Positions 24,582 through 36,764 of a stretch of DNA of 64,000 nucleotides are shown here, piece after piece. The position numbers and the translations under genes are program-made. Source of the stretch: Hofstenia miamia (Eukaryota; Xenacoelomorpha; Acoela); assembly GCA_004352715.1 (NCBI GenBank), contig SCFE01000055.1, positions 1,429,296 through 1,493,295 of the forward strand, in the 5' to 3' direction. Numbering within the stretch: position 1 is the first letter of the stretch; each line of letters opens with the position of its first letter. The notes beneath the pieces were generated by a model, which searched no databases, was not told the origin of the DNA, and saw only the letters and a list, made by a program, of their open reading frames with translations.

Positions 24582-24601
24582 GGGTTAGGGTTAGGGTTAG
24601 G
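24582..24601 (+). repeat. Interstitial telomere-like (TTAGGG)n
   Basis: Three complete TTAGGG units plus flanking partial units. TTAGGG is the usual telomere repeat of most animals outside the arthropod (TTAGG) and nematode (TTAGGC) lineages. The tract is short and internal. Confidence 0.85.
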
Positions 24602-24849
24602 AAAATTTTATATTGCATTTGATAAACTTTCGATAGTCTGTCTCCTGTCTCCGATAAATTTAGTTGATTTGAACTCACATTCGAATTTTAAAATAAATGT
24701 TTAACAACTGTGTTACACATTTTAGAAGCACATAAAATGAATTTGGAAGCATGAATAAAGTTGACATTTTGAGATGTGAAAAGTAGAAATTCATTGATCA
24801 GTGCTCGCGGTGATATTGTAGGAGAAGAAAGTCAAACAGAATCCATTTA

Positions 24850-25760
24850 CTCCTGAAGAATTTAGTAACTCCGTTTGAATTAACAAGTAGAGTTTGAGAC
24901 TTACCACGCCCAGGCCATTCCATTGTGTTCAATCACACTCTAAAAGCAGTTAAATCAAATGTGGCTGATCTGAAAAAGAAAACTCAATTTAGTTATTGAT
25001 GTATCTCAATGGCTTCCAGGCGAAGCAGTACTACAAAATTAACAGTACAAATAATTTTACATGAAACTACATTTCCTTGCATACCGTATTCATCATGTTG
25101 AATAGCTGAAGGAACGGGATTGCCAAAGTTGTTTGAAATTCGTCGAATTTTTACAGAGGTTGGTGTCAACATGATTCAGCGTCGCATTTACCAGTTTTCT
25201 AGGCAGACGAAAGCCACTTCTTCCTTGACATTCACTCTTTTCTAGAAATTGTATAATTTGGTTTGATATGAATCCCCATGAAACAGTGTCTTCATCACTT
25301 CATCACCAAAAAATGATCATATGGGCAGAGTTTAATCCATTCCAAAATTCTGTTACATTTCTTTTTTGAAAAAACCTGCAAATAGTGATCAGTACTTGGA
25401 TTTTTTGTAAGAAAATTATCATTTCACTGCTTTTGAGTAAATACATCTTGCAGAAAACATCAATTCAACAGTGGGGTGGTACACGGCACATCCACTTTAG
25501 TCCTTGAGATTATCTGACTTCAAAGTTTGCTAATCATTAGCAAAGTATTTCCAAATTGTTGGTCGCCAAAATCTCCAGATCTTTCACCTGCTCATTATTG
25601 GCTATGGCAAACACTTAAGCAAGGAGGTTATCACGTATTCCAACCAATAGTTATCAATTAAAAGAATTTTTTTGTGATGAATTTTTGAATATTATATCAG
25701 AAGAACTCAAATGAGTTTTTACAAATCTACACTACAGAGTAGAACTCCTGATTAATTGTG
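24850..25760 (+). pseudogene. Tc1/mariner-type transposase relic
   Basis: Recognised from blocks in different frames: MASRRSSTTKLTVQIILHET with FPCIPYSSC (second helix-turn-helix and linker), KMIIWAEFNPFQNSVTFLF (central block), and WSPKSPDLSPAHYWLWQTLK near 25560-25620 (third catalytic Asp region, S-P-D-L). After that the frame continues QGGYHVFQPI before stops. Many nonsense codons and frameshifts separate the blocks. The first two catalytic Asp positions are not clearly preserved. Terminal repeats were not found. Confidence 0.6.
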
Positions 25761-25769
25761 GCATACAAC

Positions 25770-27845
25770 TCCACCATCTACTATAAAAAAGTAAATATCA
25801 TATGTGGTACATACTTTCGTGTTCTACTTGTTTTTCTGTAAAGTTACATTGATTGCAGTTATGGTCATTTAACTATGCATGCCCAATATCACATTAGCAG
25901 GTTTTCTTGTTGCCTCGAGCTGGGCCCTACCCCAGCCAATCTCCATGGTACATAGTTTGTCTATTATAATGTCTCTTGGATTTCAAAATTTATTTCATCT
26001 TTCCGAAAATGTTCATTACCAGCCAATTTTGATGTCTGCTAATAAAGTAGTGGCTGCATATGTACATGTACATTCTTAAGAAATTCATGTTAAAATAAAG
26101 TAGCTTAATGTGTATATGGTACATCTTCCGCATTAGCTAAGAACCCTTGTTTGAAATTCAATATTGTCTGCATTTGAAACAAGAGTTTTAAAGAATAGAA
26201 TAACTTTATTCAAAGTTTTATTTCACAATGAAGCGCTTTATTTGAATAGAACATGGACAAAAGTAAATGTTAATACTGTCTCAAAATACTTTCAAGTTTT
26301 TTAAAGCTTCAAGGAATTTGTCGGAGAAAAAGTAATTAATAGTAATGTCCCAATCGATGAAAAGTCTTTAAAGTGCTTTTTTGAAATGGGTTTTTACAAT
26401 TGATGTCAATTTTAGTGACGCTATGTAGCTACTAAAACCACGCCTAAATGCTTACTACTGACAATGCACTTAATTATCTATTTTAAAAAAGCGTTTTACA
26501 AAAGAAAATTTCATTTCAAAATTGGCTAATTGTAAAAATTGAAGTCAGTAATTAGTGCTTACCCTCACAGCAAACATTAGAAACATGTTAATTGAAACCT
26601 TGCTAACTATGTGCAAATGACTTTTTGAATAGCTTAAATTGCGGCATTAAATTATGATATCAATAGCGGTCCACATTTGCAGAAGAAAGCGGACAGATAC
26701 TCTAATACATTCTAGATGCAGACTTTTTGTTCAATCCATGCCATCTAGAAAAGTGTTCCAGGACTCCGATCTTATGGATACAATTAGCCCTATTTTTACT
26801 AAGAATTTTTCAAAATCTCTGATGTTTTTTCAAAAAACTTAATGTTCATATTATAACTTATGAACAAATAAGAATAGATTACATCTGAAAAAAACACAGG
26901 ATAGAGAATTGTCTCCTTTTTCAATTACACCCTTAAATCATGCCAAGACATTTTCCTTGTATTGCTAATTTGCAGAAAGCAAAATAGCATTAATTAGTAG
27001 CTGTCCTTAGATCGCCTCATTAGCTAAACTTTATCTGCACATTTGGCATGGGAGAAATTGGATGTTTGCACAAAAGTTAGATTTCTCATTAAAAAAACAT
27101 TTGAATTTTATGTACTTCATGCGCAGTGCAAAACTTCACAATGTTTGCAGATCAAAGAATTTAAAATTTTTTTAACACTGGATAAATTTGTTCAAGAATG
27201 TGGGCATAGCGGTTTATTACTTTAAAGTAAATCTAGTGGGAATAAGGCTAAGCATGTATTTATTCGAATTTCTGTATTTTGACCTATTTTGTCTAAGGTT
27301 TGGACAGTTCTCAGTATGCAAAGAGTCAATATAAAGTTAATATAAGAACTTGTAAAAGCGATAAGAAGATGTGGAGGCAGGATTCGTTGTTTGTTTGTGT
27401 ACTCTTTGTATTCAATGTTTGTCCTCACAGCACCCACTCACTTTGAATGTTAGCGAATTTTTTTAAGTTGATATCCAGTTTTACTATATTATTATCATAT
27501 TTGAAACTTATTTATCAAAATTTTTCCTAAAAATGAAACCCTTTCAATGAGCGGTCATCATCAGTGACTGCAAGCACCATTTGGGTTACAGTTTTGAATT
27601 TTCTGCTTAAAATAAATAATTTTTGGGAACAAAAATAATCAATTAAGATGTTGGGATGTATACTAGGACACATTTAAGAAATATTTTGACAGTTTATGGA
27701 CGAATTTCTCTTATAATTTGTCCCTTAACTTTATCACAACTGCAAAGGCTCATTAGAAAATCCTGCAGAGGCTCCTGCTCTGCATGCATTTTATTTGCAA
27801 CATTCATAAGTAAGTATTATTTCATTATATATGCCACTAAGTTTT
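25770..27845. other. Stretch without recognisable gene
   Basis: Short open frames (25879-26079, 26654-26842, 27043-27225) show no recognisable domain. Confidence 0.45.
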
Positions 27846-27848
27846 TCA

Positions 27849-27877
<29 letters not shown>
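27849..27877. repeat. (TA)n microsatellite
   Basis: About 28 bp of uninterrupted TA. Confidence 0.95.
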
Positions 27878-27879
<2 letters not shown>

Positions 27880-29015
27880 AGAAGAACAACAAAGTAATTT
27901 ATTCAACAAAAATAACTTACTTACTTTTCTTCAAAATTCTAAGCTATTTTCTGCAAAGACTCGAAATTTTAACCACACTATATGATCATTGTAACAAATA
28001 GTACTACAAAGCGTATAACAAATCAATCATGCAAAGAACTATTAATATAATGCCTGCTAAATAGTTAAGTATAGAATATGACAAACTATAGGCACCTAGA
28101 GTAGAAAAAATCATGGTACTTTCAATGATTACATGAGTAGTCTGGTCTGATGTAAAACTATGCTGAATCATTAAACCCCATTTGCTTTACTGACCGCAGT
28201 CCCATGGATAGGAACCTTAACTAACATTTTCAGTGAAACGGACAAACATTGAACTAGAATAATATATAAAGAAAGTGGCATCACGTTTGTCGATATCATT
28301 AAGAATTGCTGCCAATTTTGAGTTATGTAGAAATTATGCAGCATGATGGGATTTCACACCATGGAGCTATTAAACTAGAGTAATTCATGGAGGTGTCATT
28401 GGGCAGGATTTGATACAAATTCAATGGTTCTAAATGAAAAAGAGGACAAGCGATATTCTTGTGCAGCAGAATCCTAGTCTGAGAAATGCGCTCAGACATC
28501 CAAAAAAACTTCGTCATTTATCGCTGGTAATAGTTGTGTAAAAATAATAAAGTGAATATGAATAAAATTCATTAAAATTGCATAGAGTTATATGATGTAA
28601 TATAAATATGAAATGCAATATTTCGAAGAATGATGCTTCATAGCTTAAATACGAAAGTAGTTTGAGTGTGAACATGGGTTGTCGTATTACAAGACAGTGG
28701 GCAGTGCAAGGGTTATCCTTACTTTGTATCCATTGAGGAAATGAGACAAAGACATTGTTTATTTGAGAATCAATTTTCCGAATTGTTACCAATTCCATTG
28801 TTAATATTAGTAAGGTAATTTTTTGCAATGCAAAAATGTCTGAATGATAAAATTTAGATTTCATTATTGATGATTCGATAATGTTTGGAAAATTTATGGC
28901 TACATTTAAGCAGTAAGTATATGAAATTTGATTAGTAGCAGTAATTATTCCTAAACTCAATTTGATTCTTCTGCGACAGTACTTATAAAGGTTCTGTAGC
29001 ACATTCCAATAACCT
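27880..29015. other. Stretch without recognisable gene
   Basis: A minus-strand frame at 28514-29002 is open for 162 codons, the longest gap-free one after the LINE fragments. Its translation has no motif, signal peptide or domain that I recognise and may be chance. Confidence 0.4.
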
Positions 29016-29894
29016 TAATTTGTGTATTATAAACTTAATTGCTCTTTTCATTGAACTTTTAAAAGTAGGTCAACATTAGAGGTTAGATTTAACGGAGTTA
29101 TCGAATCGACTTGGTGTGCAACTTCTATGGCTAATTTGAGAATGCACTTATTGCTCGCAAATATTTTCATATACCAACATCAAACAAGAATCCTGAGAAT
29201 GTGGGGTTCCTTTCTGAACATTTTCCTACAAAGAAAAGAGCTTTTTGGGCTAAAATTGCTAAAAATAAACTAGAAGAAGCGCTTCTGAATTTCCTATCCA
29301 CATCTGTATTATAACACAAACTACAGCATAAATGCTATTTATTAGAAATCTTCATAAAATATAATTGCATCTAGCTCCTAAGCACCGCAATAAGTACCAA
29401 ACAGGAAGTAGACAAGGTTAAAAAGTTATGTTTCGTAATGAGCTTTAATGCTACAGGACGCTTTACAATAACGGCATTGCCACCGGGTCAACAATAAACT
29501 CTTAAGTCTACATTTAGATCTGAAAGAAAGTGAGGTATGACTCAACGTGATTGCAGTCTTTAGTACTGATGCAACTGATGCATGATAATGCTCGTCCTCA
29601 GTATTTGCAGTGACCCGTGAATATTGGCAGCTTCCAACAATTTAATACCACATAAAATGATGCAGTTTGTTCGTCATAAAGAGATCTATCAATGCCAACC
29701 TTCAAAAACACAATCAACGTAACAGTGCCTCTATTTAATATTTAAACCCAAGAAAATTTTCATTCTGTGTGTATATTTGTCAGAATGGAAGAAAAGACAG
29801 AGAATGAGTGAATTGCTAATACAGTGCCAACAATTGCAAGCGGATGAACAGAGTAGAAGCCGAAGGCCCTAACATTGGTCATTCTACTGGCAGT
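29016..29894 (+). repeat. First copy of duplicated block (copy 1)
   Basis: Matches 29896-31131 with scattered substitutions and small indels, but lacks about 345 bp corresponding to roughly 30260-30603. Contains the same MHDNARPQ segment as copy 2. A lone N at 29895 separates the two. This is consistent with two haplotypes or overlapping contigs placed in tandem by the assembler. Confidence 0.85.
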
Positions 29895-29895
29895 N

Positions 29896-31131
29896 CCTAA
29901 ATTTGTGTATTATAAACTTAATTGCTCTTTTCATTGAACTTTTAAAATTAGGTCAAAATTAGAGGTTAGATTTAATAGGAGTTATCGAATCGACTTGGTG
30001 TGCAACTTCTATGGCTAATTTGAGAATGCACTTATTGCTCGCAAATATTTTCATATACCAACATCAAACAAGAATCCTGAGAATGTGGGGTTCCTTTCTG
30101 AACATTTTCTTACAAAGAAAAGAGCTTTTTTGGGCTAAAATTCCTAAAAATAATCTAGCAGAAGCGCTTTTGAATTTTCTATCCCCATCTGTATTATAAC
30201 ACAAACTACAGCATAAATGCTATTTATTAGAAATCTTCATAAAATATAATTAAACAAACCTTAACAAATATTATTATAGAATATACATTTCTATAAAAAT
30301 TGCAAATATTAGAGAACGCCAAGAGTAAATCTTACCTGTCTGTTCACATGAAATGTTGTTACGCAACCTCTCATTAGCGAGCCATGGACACCTATGGATG
30401 AACATAATTCATTGGGTGAGTGATGATCAACATGAATTATTCTACACATCGTGGCATGGTGCTCAATGTTGTTAATGAGTGTTGCTCTGTGTATAATGGA
30501 TGTGAATATTGGCCGAACTTGCAAGATTCCCTCAAAAAAATACGTTCGTCACTGATGAAACATATGTTACTTTCCAAGCCTCTAGAGGGAAAGTCTGGGT
30601 TGCATCTAGCTCCTAAGCACCGCAATAAGTACCAAACATGAAGTAGACAAGGTTAAAAAGTTATGTTTCGTAATGCGCTTTAATGCTACAGGACGCTTTA
30701 CAATAACGGCATTGCCACCGGGTCAACAATAAACTCTTAAGTCTACATTTAGATCTGAAAGAAAGTGAGGTATGACTCAACGTGATTGCAGTCTTTAGTA
30801 CTGATGCAACTGATGCATGATAATGCTCGTCCTCAGTATTTGCAGTGACCCGTGAATATTGGCAGCTTCCTGCAATTTAATACCACATAAAATGATGCAG
30901 TTTGTTCGTCATAAAGAGATCTATCGATGCCAACCTTCAAAAACACAATCACCGTAACAGTGCCTCTATTTATTATTTAAGCCCAAGAAAACTTTTCGTT
31001 CTGTGTGTATATTTGTCAGAATGGAAGAAAAGACAGAGAATGAGTGAATTGCTAATACAGTGCCAACAATTGCAAGCGGATGAACAGAGTAGAAGCCGAA
31101 GGCCCTAACATTGGTCATTCTACTGGCAGTA
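29896..31131 (+). repeat. Second copy of duplicated block (copy 2, longer)
   Basis: The fuller version of the duplicated block. It includes the interval missing from copy 1 and continues into unique sequence (ACACAAAGGACG) after 31131. Confidence 0.85.
30530..30870 (+). pseudogene. Tc1-like transposase relic within copy 2
   Basis: The blocks, in changing frames, are FVTDETYVTFQASRGKVWVA (possible first catalytic Asp), NATGRFTITALPPGQ (central strand, often ATGxTPLxxLPPG in Tc1-like proteins) and MHDNARPQYLQ (second Asp in HDNARP). Frequent stops show it is decayed. The third catalytic residue could not be located. Copy 1 keeps only the last two blocks. The family call is tentative. Confidence 0.5.
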
Positions 31132-31353
31132 CACAAAGGACGAAGTTCGTAAAAATTGCAAATTGAAGGAGGTATTTGAAAACCAATCTTCGATCCTATT
31201 AGACAAGGAGTTGGCCCATCTACCTTCTAGATGACTATATTGCAATGGTAGAAATCCTTCTGGGATTCATCCGTGCATGCAGAGAGGAATAATAGTTGTT
31301 GCATCTAATATGAACTATGCATTCTTTTTTCTTACTAATACGCCTGTATGACT

Positions 31354-32373
31354 CAAGTGCCTGTAATGCGCCCAGATGTATTTGACGAGTTCATTAGCGG
31401 GGTGTTTTCAGTTCAGTTGGGTAGCGCTAATGCTATTGGTAAAATTCCTGTTCTTCATGCGATGAAGGAGAATGTGAATAAAGATACCCAAACAACCGGA
31501 GAGACAGAAGGATTCAGTGACTAAATAGTACCTAACAGCGGAATTCAGAAATATGTATCTCAGACAACTGTGACACTTGGCAGGACAAGCCAAGTCCAGG
31601 CTTTTCCATCCAGACTAGTATAGTCCCAGAATCAAGAAATATGAAGCAGATTTTCACTCTCTTTACAACCTCATGGAGAAAAACTGGTTGATTCTCATGT
31701 TTCATGAAGAATCCTCTCTGGTAAGCCTCTCAACAGGTATAATCACGCACTTGATGTAGCTATTGAAGGGTTCACAAAAAGGAGCTCATTACCTATTTCA
31801 GCAGATAAGATTAGAATATAGTGTCAACAAAATTATACGACAAAATGACCAAGCAATTGCTGAAAAAGTTCTGCAATATCACCAAGAAAACTTTTCATAT
31901 TAGAAAAACACAAGAAATTATTCTAAAAGGGAATAGGAATATGTTCACCTACATGATTCTTGTATCAAAACACAGAAAGGTAAATACGAAGGATGTACTT
32001 TCCTAATCACTGGTGTCACTACCATAGGCATTGGCAAAAGGTTACATAAAACAAACAGAGCCACAATTCCCAGTGATCTTGAAAAGTGTGTCTCTTGCAG
32101 AAAATATACAGGCTCGTCTATCATCTGGTGGTGTCGGATAGGCTAAGTCCATGGATGGATTAACCACTTGGACAGGCTTACTATTCACTAGATGCGCCTA
32201 TCAGCTGCACCAGAGACTGCTTTTGAAGTTGCTAACATGCAATTGCACACGCTTGTGCAAATTTCGAAGCTGTTCATGCCCTGCTGAATGGAATGGTGTG
32301 TACAGACATGCACAAGCTGCAGAAATGCACTATCCAAAAACTGAAAGAAGAAACTCACTTTAATTTTAAATAA
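31354..32373 (+). pseudogene. Relic of a multi-copy invertebrate gene of unknown function
   Basis: Successive blocks in shifting frames: FISGVFSVQLGSANAIGKIP, NVNKDTQTTGETEGFS, ILKGNRNMFTYMILVSKHRK, and then DVLS*SLVSLP*ALAKG, which I read as a decayed D-V-L-x-Y-P-L-G-P-L-P-W-x-L-A-N-G. Next come KTNRATIPSDLEK and a C-terminal cysteine-rich tail (EWNGVCTDMHKLQKC). From memory, this order occurs in repeated, uncharacterised proteins of several invertebrate genomes. I cannot name a function. Stops at the two aromatic positions and several frameshifts make this copy dead. There is no adjoining element end to show whether it moved with a transposon. Confidence 0.45.
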
Positions 32374-32454
32374 TGAGCTGATGGGATAGTGAAAAGTGCA
32401 AACGGTAATATAACTACATTCTCACATATTTTACCAGGCAGAGCATACCCTGTC

Positions 32455-33315
32455 NNNNNNNNNNNNNNNNNNNNNNNNNNNNNNNNNNNNNNNNNNNNNN
32501 NNNNNNNNNNNNNNNNNNNNNNNNNNNNNNNNNNNNNNNNNNNNNNNNNNNNNNNNNNNNNNNNNNNNNNNNNNNNNNNNNNNNNNNNNNNNNNNNNNNN
32601 NNNNNNNNNNNNNNNNNNNNNNNNNNNNNNNNNNNNNNNNNNNNNNNNNNNNNNNNNNNNNNNNNNNNNNNNNNNNNNNNNNNNNNNNNNNNNNNNNNNN
32701 NNNNNNNNNNNNNNNNNNNNNNNNNNNNNNNNNNNNNNNNNNNNNNNNNNNNNNNNNNNNNNNNNNNNNNNNNNNNNNNNNNNNNNNNNNNNNNNNNNNN
32801 NNNNNNNNNNNNNNNNNNNNNNNNNNNNNNNNNNNNNNNNNNNNNNNNNNNNNNNNNNNNNNNNNNNNNNNNNNNNNNNNNNNNNNNNNNNNNNNNNNNN
32901 NNNNNNNNNNNNNNNNNNNNNNNNNNNNNNNNNNNNNNNNNNNNNNNNNNNNNNNNNNNNNNNNNNNNNNNNNNNNNNNNNNNNNNNNNNNNNNNNNNNN
33001 NNNNNNNNNNNNNNNNNNNNNNNNNNNNNNNNNNNNNNNNNNNNNNNNNNNNNNNNNNNNNNNNNNNNNNNNNNNNNNNNNNNNNNNNNNNNNNNNNNNN
33101 NNNNNNNNNNNNNNNNNNNNNNNNNNNNNNNNNNNNNNNNNNNNNNNNNNNNNNNNNNNNNNNNNNNNNNNNNNNNNNNNNNNNNNNNNNNNNNNNNNNN
33201 NNNNNNNNNNNNNNNNNNNNNNNNNNNNNNNNNNNNNNNNNNNNNNNNNNNNNNNNNNNNNNNNNNNNNNNNNNNNNNNNNNNNNNNNNNNNNNNNNNNN
33301 NNNNNNNNNNNNNNN
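32455..33315. other. Assembly gap (861 N)
   Basis: Hides the left end of copy B. Confidence 0.95.
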
Positions 33316-33594
33316 GTTTATAATATTTAGCATTTCAATGTGAAAATTTAATCCATCATTAATTGTTTACTGGTTAATGCAATGTATAGGGGTCGCCAAA
33401 AACGCGTTTTGAAGTGAGTACAATGATTGCAAAAACAATTTAATAGTAGAAATTCTTCAGAAAACTTAAAACAGATACATCTTTTAATATTCTACAAAGA
33501 TAAAAAAGATAGAATAAATTGAAAAGTTCCAAAAATTAGTAAAGAATCGACCATGGGGTTTCGGGAGGTAGTTCCTTCCCAGTGAAAAATTTTT

Positions 33595-34131
33595 TACGAT
33601 ATTTTATCACCTATCACCATGGAATTTATCTCTTCTTCTCAGCATGGTTTCTTCAAAAGCCGATCTACAATAACACAACTATTGAAGCGCATTGAAAAAC
33701 TTTACTCAGCATTGGCTGAAAATTCTCCCGCATTAGGTTTGTACATGGAATTTGCTAAGGCTTTTGACAAAGTACATTATTTCAAATTGCTCCAAATATT
33801 TGACGCGTTCAATATCCCAATAAATTTGATGAAATTGCTATCATCTTATTTATCTGAGATTAAGCAAAAAGTTATTGTTAACGGCGTACCATCTAATTTC
33901 GGAAATATTCCAAGTGGAGTTCCACAAGGGTCTATATTGGACCCATTACAATTTATCCCTTATATCAATGATCTACCAAAATTTTGTTTAAATTATTTCT
34001 CGAAATATTACAGCATTACTAATAGCTGGCTCTTCATCTTATATACAATTGCTCTTGTTGCAAAGAAAAGAACTTTTATTTATTTTGTACATTATTTTTA
34101 TTTAATTGTAACTTTCTTTTGGGAAGTATAA
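33595..34131 (+). pseudogene. Partial LINE reverse transcriptase in copy B
   Basis: The open frame 33619-34131 encodes ISSSQHGFFKSRSTITQLL (RT fingers motif of non-LTR elements), GLYMEFAKAFDKV (motif A), FNIPINLMKLLSSYLSEIKQ and SGVPQGSILDPLQFIPYIND (motif B). In motif A the expected D-F-x-K-A-F-D appears as M-E-F-A-K-A-F-D, so the catalytic Asp is replaced by Glu. In motif B the usual SILGP reads SILDP. After YINDLPKFCLN the RT similarity stops and no YADD motif follows, as in copy A. The fragment is therefore inactive despite 170 open codons. Confidence 0.85.
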
Positions 34132-35532
34132 TGTCTTTTAATAAAAAAATAATATACGTTTTTCTACATTTACAAAAAATTTTCTCCAAGCCTATTTCCA
34201 AATTAGAAAATCTTGGGGCTTAGGTAGGTCTATTGGGGAACATATAATAATGCAATGTTGAAAATTTACATTAAAGCTTATTGCTGAGGCAGAAAATAGA
34301 TTAACGAGTTTTTTTAGAAATTTTCAAATTTTTGAAATTCTCTCCATACCTAGTGTTAATGAATTTTGTATAAGTGTTTTGATATAGTTAAAATATGTAA
34401 AATTGATTATTTTTGAGGAAAATTCACATTTATTAAAATTATTACCACTATTTTGTCCCGATAATCAGAAGTTCTAAATGCTATGGAGGCAATTGTTAAC
34501 AGCAAATATTTCTTCTTCTATAGATATACTGTTCAAGATTTTTCGATGCGAGTCATGTGCAAGGACTACCTAAAGGGTTCTCTCAATGTTAAATCGGCAA
34601 TGAAATTGGGGATGTGCCACTATTCAGAGGTCCTTTAAGATATTGCATAACCTTAGCTGTTCATGAGTTATACGCCTTAAGGATTTCATTGAAGAATCCG
34701 CTGTCGTCAGAAGTTTTTAAAATTTTGCATACAGATTCTTTGACCGCCTATTGAAATTTTTTTTGTTAAAGATGCTATTCATTTTTTCGTGGTGAAAAGA
34801 GCCCTCAGAGTTTTCCTTTGAAAATAACAGTCAGTAGGATCTGATTTGAATCTATGCATGGAAAAATATTGGAAGCGTGGAAAACAATTATTTAATTTGC
34901 ACACTCAATTTTCGTCAAATTTTAAAATCTTCTTTTTTTATTTAAGCAATGGTGGTAGGCGCAAGAGAATATAAAATGAAATTTTGAAATCCGTCCAGTA
35001 AAAGCTAAGAATTTAGGTGTTTTTTGATTTAATTCAATCTAATTGATTCCAAAATTGCCAGCTGTAGTTTCTCTGCCAGATTTGATCCTATTAACTTCGG
35101 ACAAATGAAAAAAATGCGCAGTTGAATTTTTAAATTAACAAAATAAAAAATTGCGAGATTTTATATTATTTTAGGCTCGAATTGGCAAGTAAGTAAAGTC
35201 GAATAAAAATGCATTCATGTCTAAAGTATTTGATTTTGAATTTAATCCAATATATAGTACATGCAAGAAACTACGTACAGATATTATCGATTTCTGCAGA
35301 AGCCCAATTTTTTAATTGATAAATACATTCAAATACTGTTTGCATTTAAACTAAAAGCAATTTATATTTACAACAAATGTATATTTTTTATGTATTTAAT
35401 ATAATAAAGTATATAATCATGTTTATGAAACAATCTATTTCTTGATGTCAATTTAATACATTGTTGTGTTGATTACATCTAAATAATTAAAACATGCATG
35501 TTTTTCGCAACTCAAATTTTCCTTATCAACAA

Positions 35533-35904
35533 NNNNNNNNNNNNNNNNNNNNNNNNNNNNNNNNNNNNNNNNNNNNNNNNNNNNNNNNNNNNNNNNNNNN
35601 NNNNNNNNNNNNNNNNNNNNNNNNNNNNNNNNNNNNNNNNNNNNNNNNNNNNNNNNNNNNNNNNNNNNNNNNNNNNNNNNNNNNNNNNNNNNNNNNNNNN
35701 NNNNNNNNNNNNNNNNNNNNNNNNNNNNNNNNNNNNNNNNNNNNNNNNNNNNNNNNNNNNNNNNNNNNNNNNNNNNNNNNNNNNNNNNNNNNNNNNNNNN
35801 NNNNNNNNNNNNNNNNNNNNNNNNNNNNNNNNNNNNNNNNNNNNNNNNNNNNNNNNNNNNNNNNNNNNNNNNNNNNNNNNNNNNNNNNNNNNNNNNNNNN
35901 NNNN
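35533..35904. other. Assembly gap (372 N) inside copy B
   Basis: Comparison with copy A suggests that more sequence belongs here than the N count: 7592-8550 of A has no counterpart in B outside this gap. Confidence 0.95.
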
Positions 35905-36734
35905 TTGGCTATAAATATTTTTTTTCAGAAACTGATTACAAGAACTGCATCATTATTAATGTGCCATTAGATATCTAAACTGCAGCATTGTCAGTGCGGC
36001 ATTGAATGATAAGGTTACTGTAAAAAATATGAATTGAATAAATTGATTTTTTGACAAGCATGAAAACAAAGAATGATTGCAGGGTCAAAAATTGTGCAAC
36101 AAAAAATTGTGGGGTCGCAGGGGTGCAACCTCCGTTCGCACTACTGAGTAGTTTGAGGTTAAAGAACAATATTTAGAGGAGCTATATTATGTCCTCTCTC
36201 GAATTGTGAGCTACTTGTAAATTTACATGCATTACTAATCTTAGAATAGGTATATTTAAATTTATAATAAATAGTCAAGTGGATTTGCAGTTTTTTGAAA
36301 AAAGCATTGAGAAAAATTCAATTTGTTGGCAACCTGTAGTATTGTTTGCTTTAAAATAGTTTATGTTTGCAATACACTAAGTATAGTAGCATTTCTAAAG
36401 CATAAAAAATAAGCAAATTTCTATCCATGAAATATTATTGAAAAATTAGTGACAAATATATATTGTAGAGGACTTTCACCAAATAACAACATTAATAAAC
36501 AGCAAATTATATTTTACTTTCAAAAAAGGGCAATATAATTTATATTATACTGTTATTAACCTATTTTTATTAGACAAATTTCCAAAAATTCACAGAACTG
36601 TGTTAATAATTCGAATATCTCAACCTAGAAAAGTGCCCTTTGGGACTTATAATATTTGGTAGAGGAAAGTAAGATCATCCCTAACTAAAGCACCTCCTCA
36701 GTAATGCTGAAGAACACAATAGACAGATCCAAAT

Positions 36735-36763
36735 TATATATATATATATATATATATGTATAT
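36735..36763. repeat. (TA)n microsatellite at element junction
   Basis: TA tract interrupted by GTA, preceding the Tc1-like end. Confidence 0.9.
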
Positions 36764-36764
36764 A

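Larger units (their letters stand above)
33316..36757 (+). repeat. Composite repeat, copy B
   Basis: Direct counterpart of the complement of 6743-11185 and, from 34540, of copy C (60116 onward). The right end is a TA microsatellite (36735-36763), into which a Tc1-like end is inserted. A 372-N gap interrupts it. Compared with copy A it lacks about 345 bp near 34370. Confidence 0.85.

Noticed and set aside
24448-24678. Minus-strand frame containing LTLTLTL
   Set aside because: The Leu-Thr run is the translated telomere-like repeat.
27656-27880. Plus-strand frame of 74 codons ending in Ile-Tyr repeats
   Set aside because: The end is a TA microsatellite and the remainder has no recognisable motif.
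30309-30641. Three overlapping open frames on both strands
   Set aside because: They overlap each other and the duplicated block. The part with meaning is the transposase relic on the plus strand.
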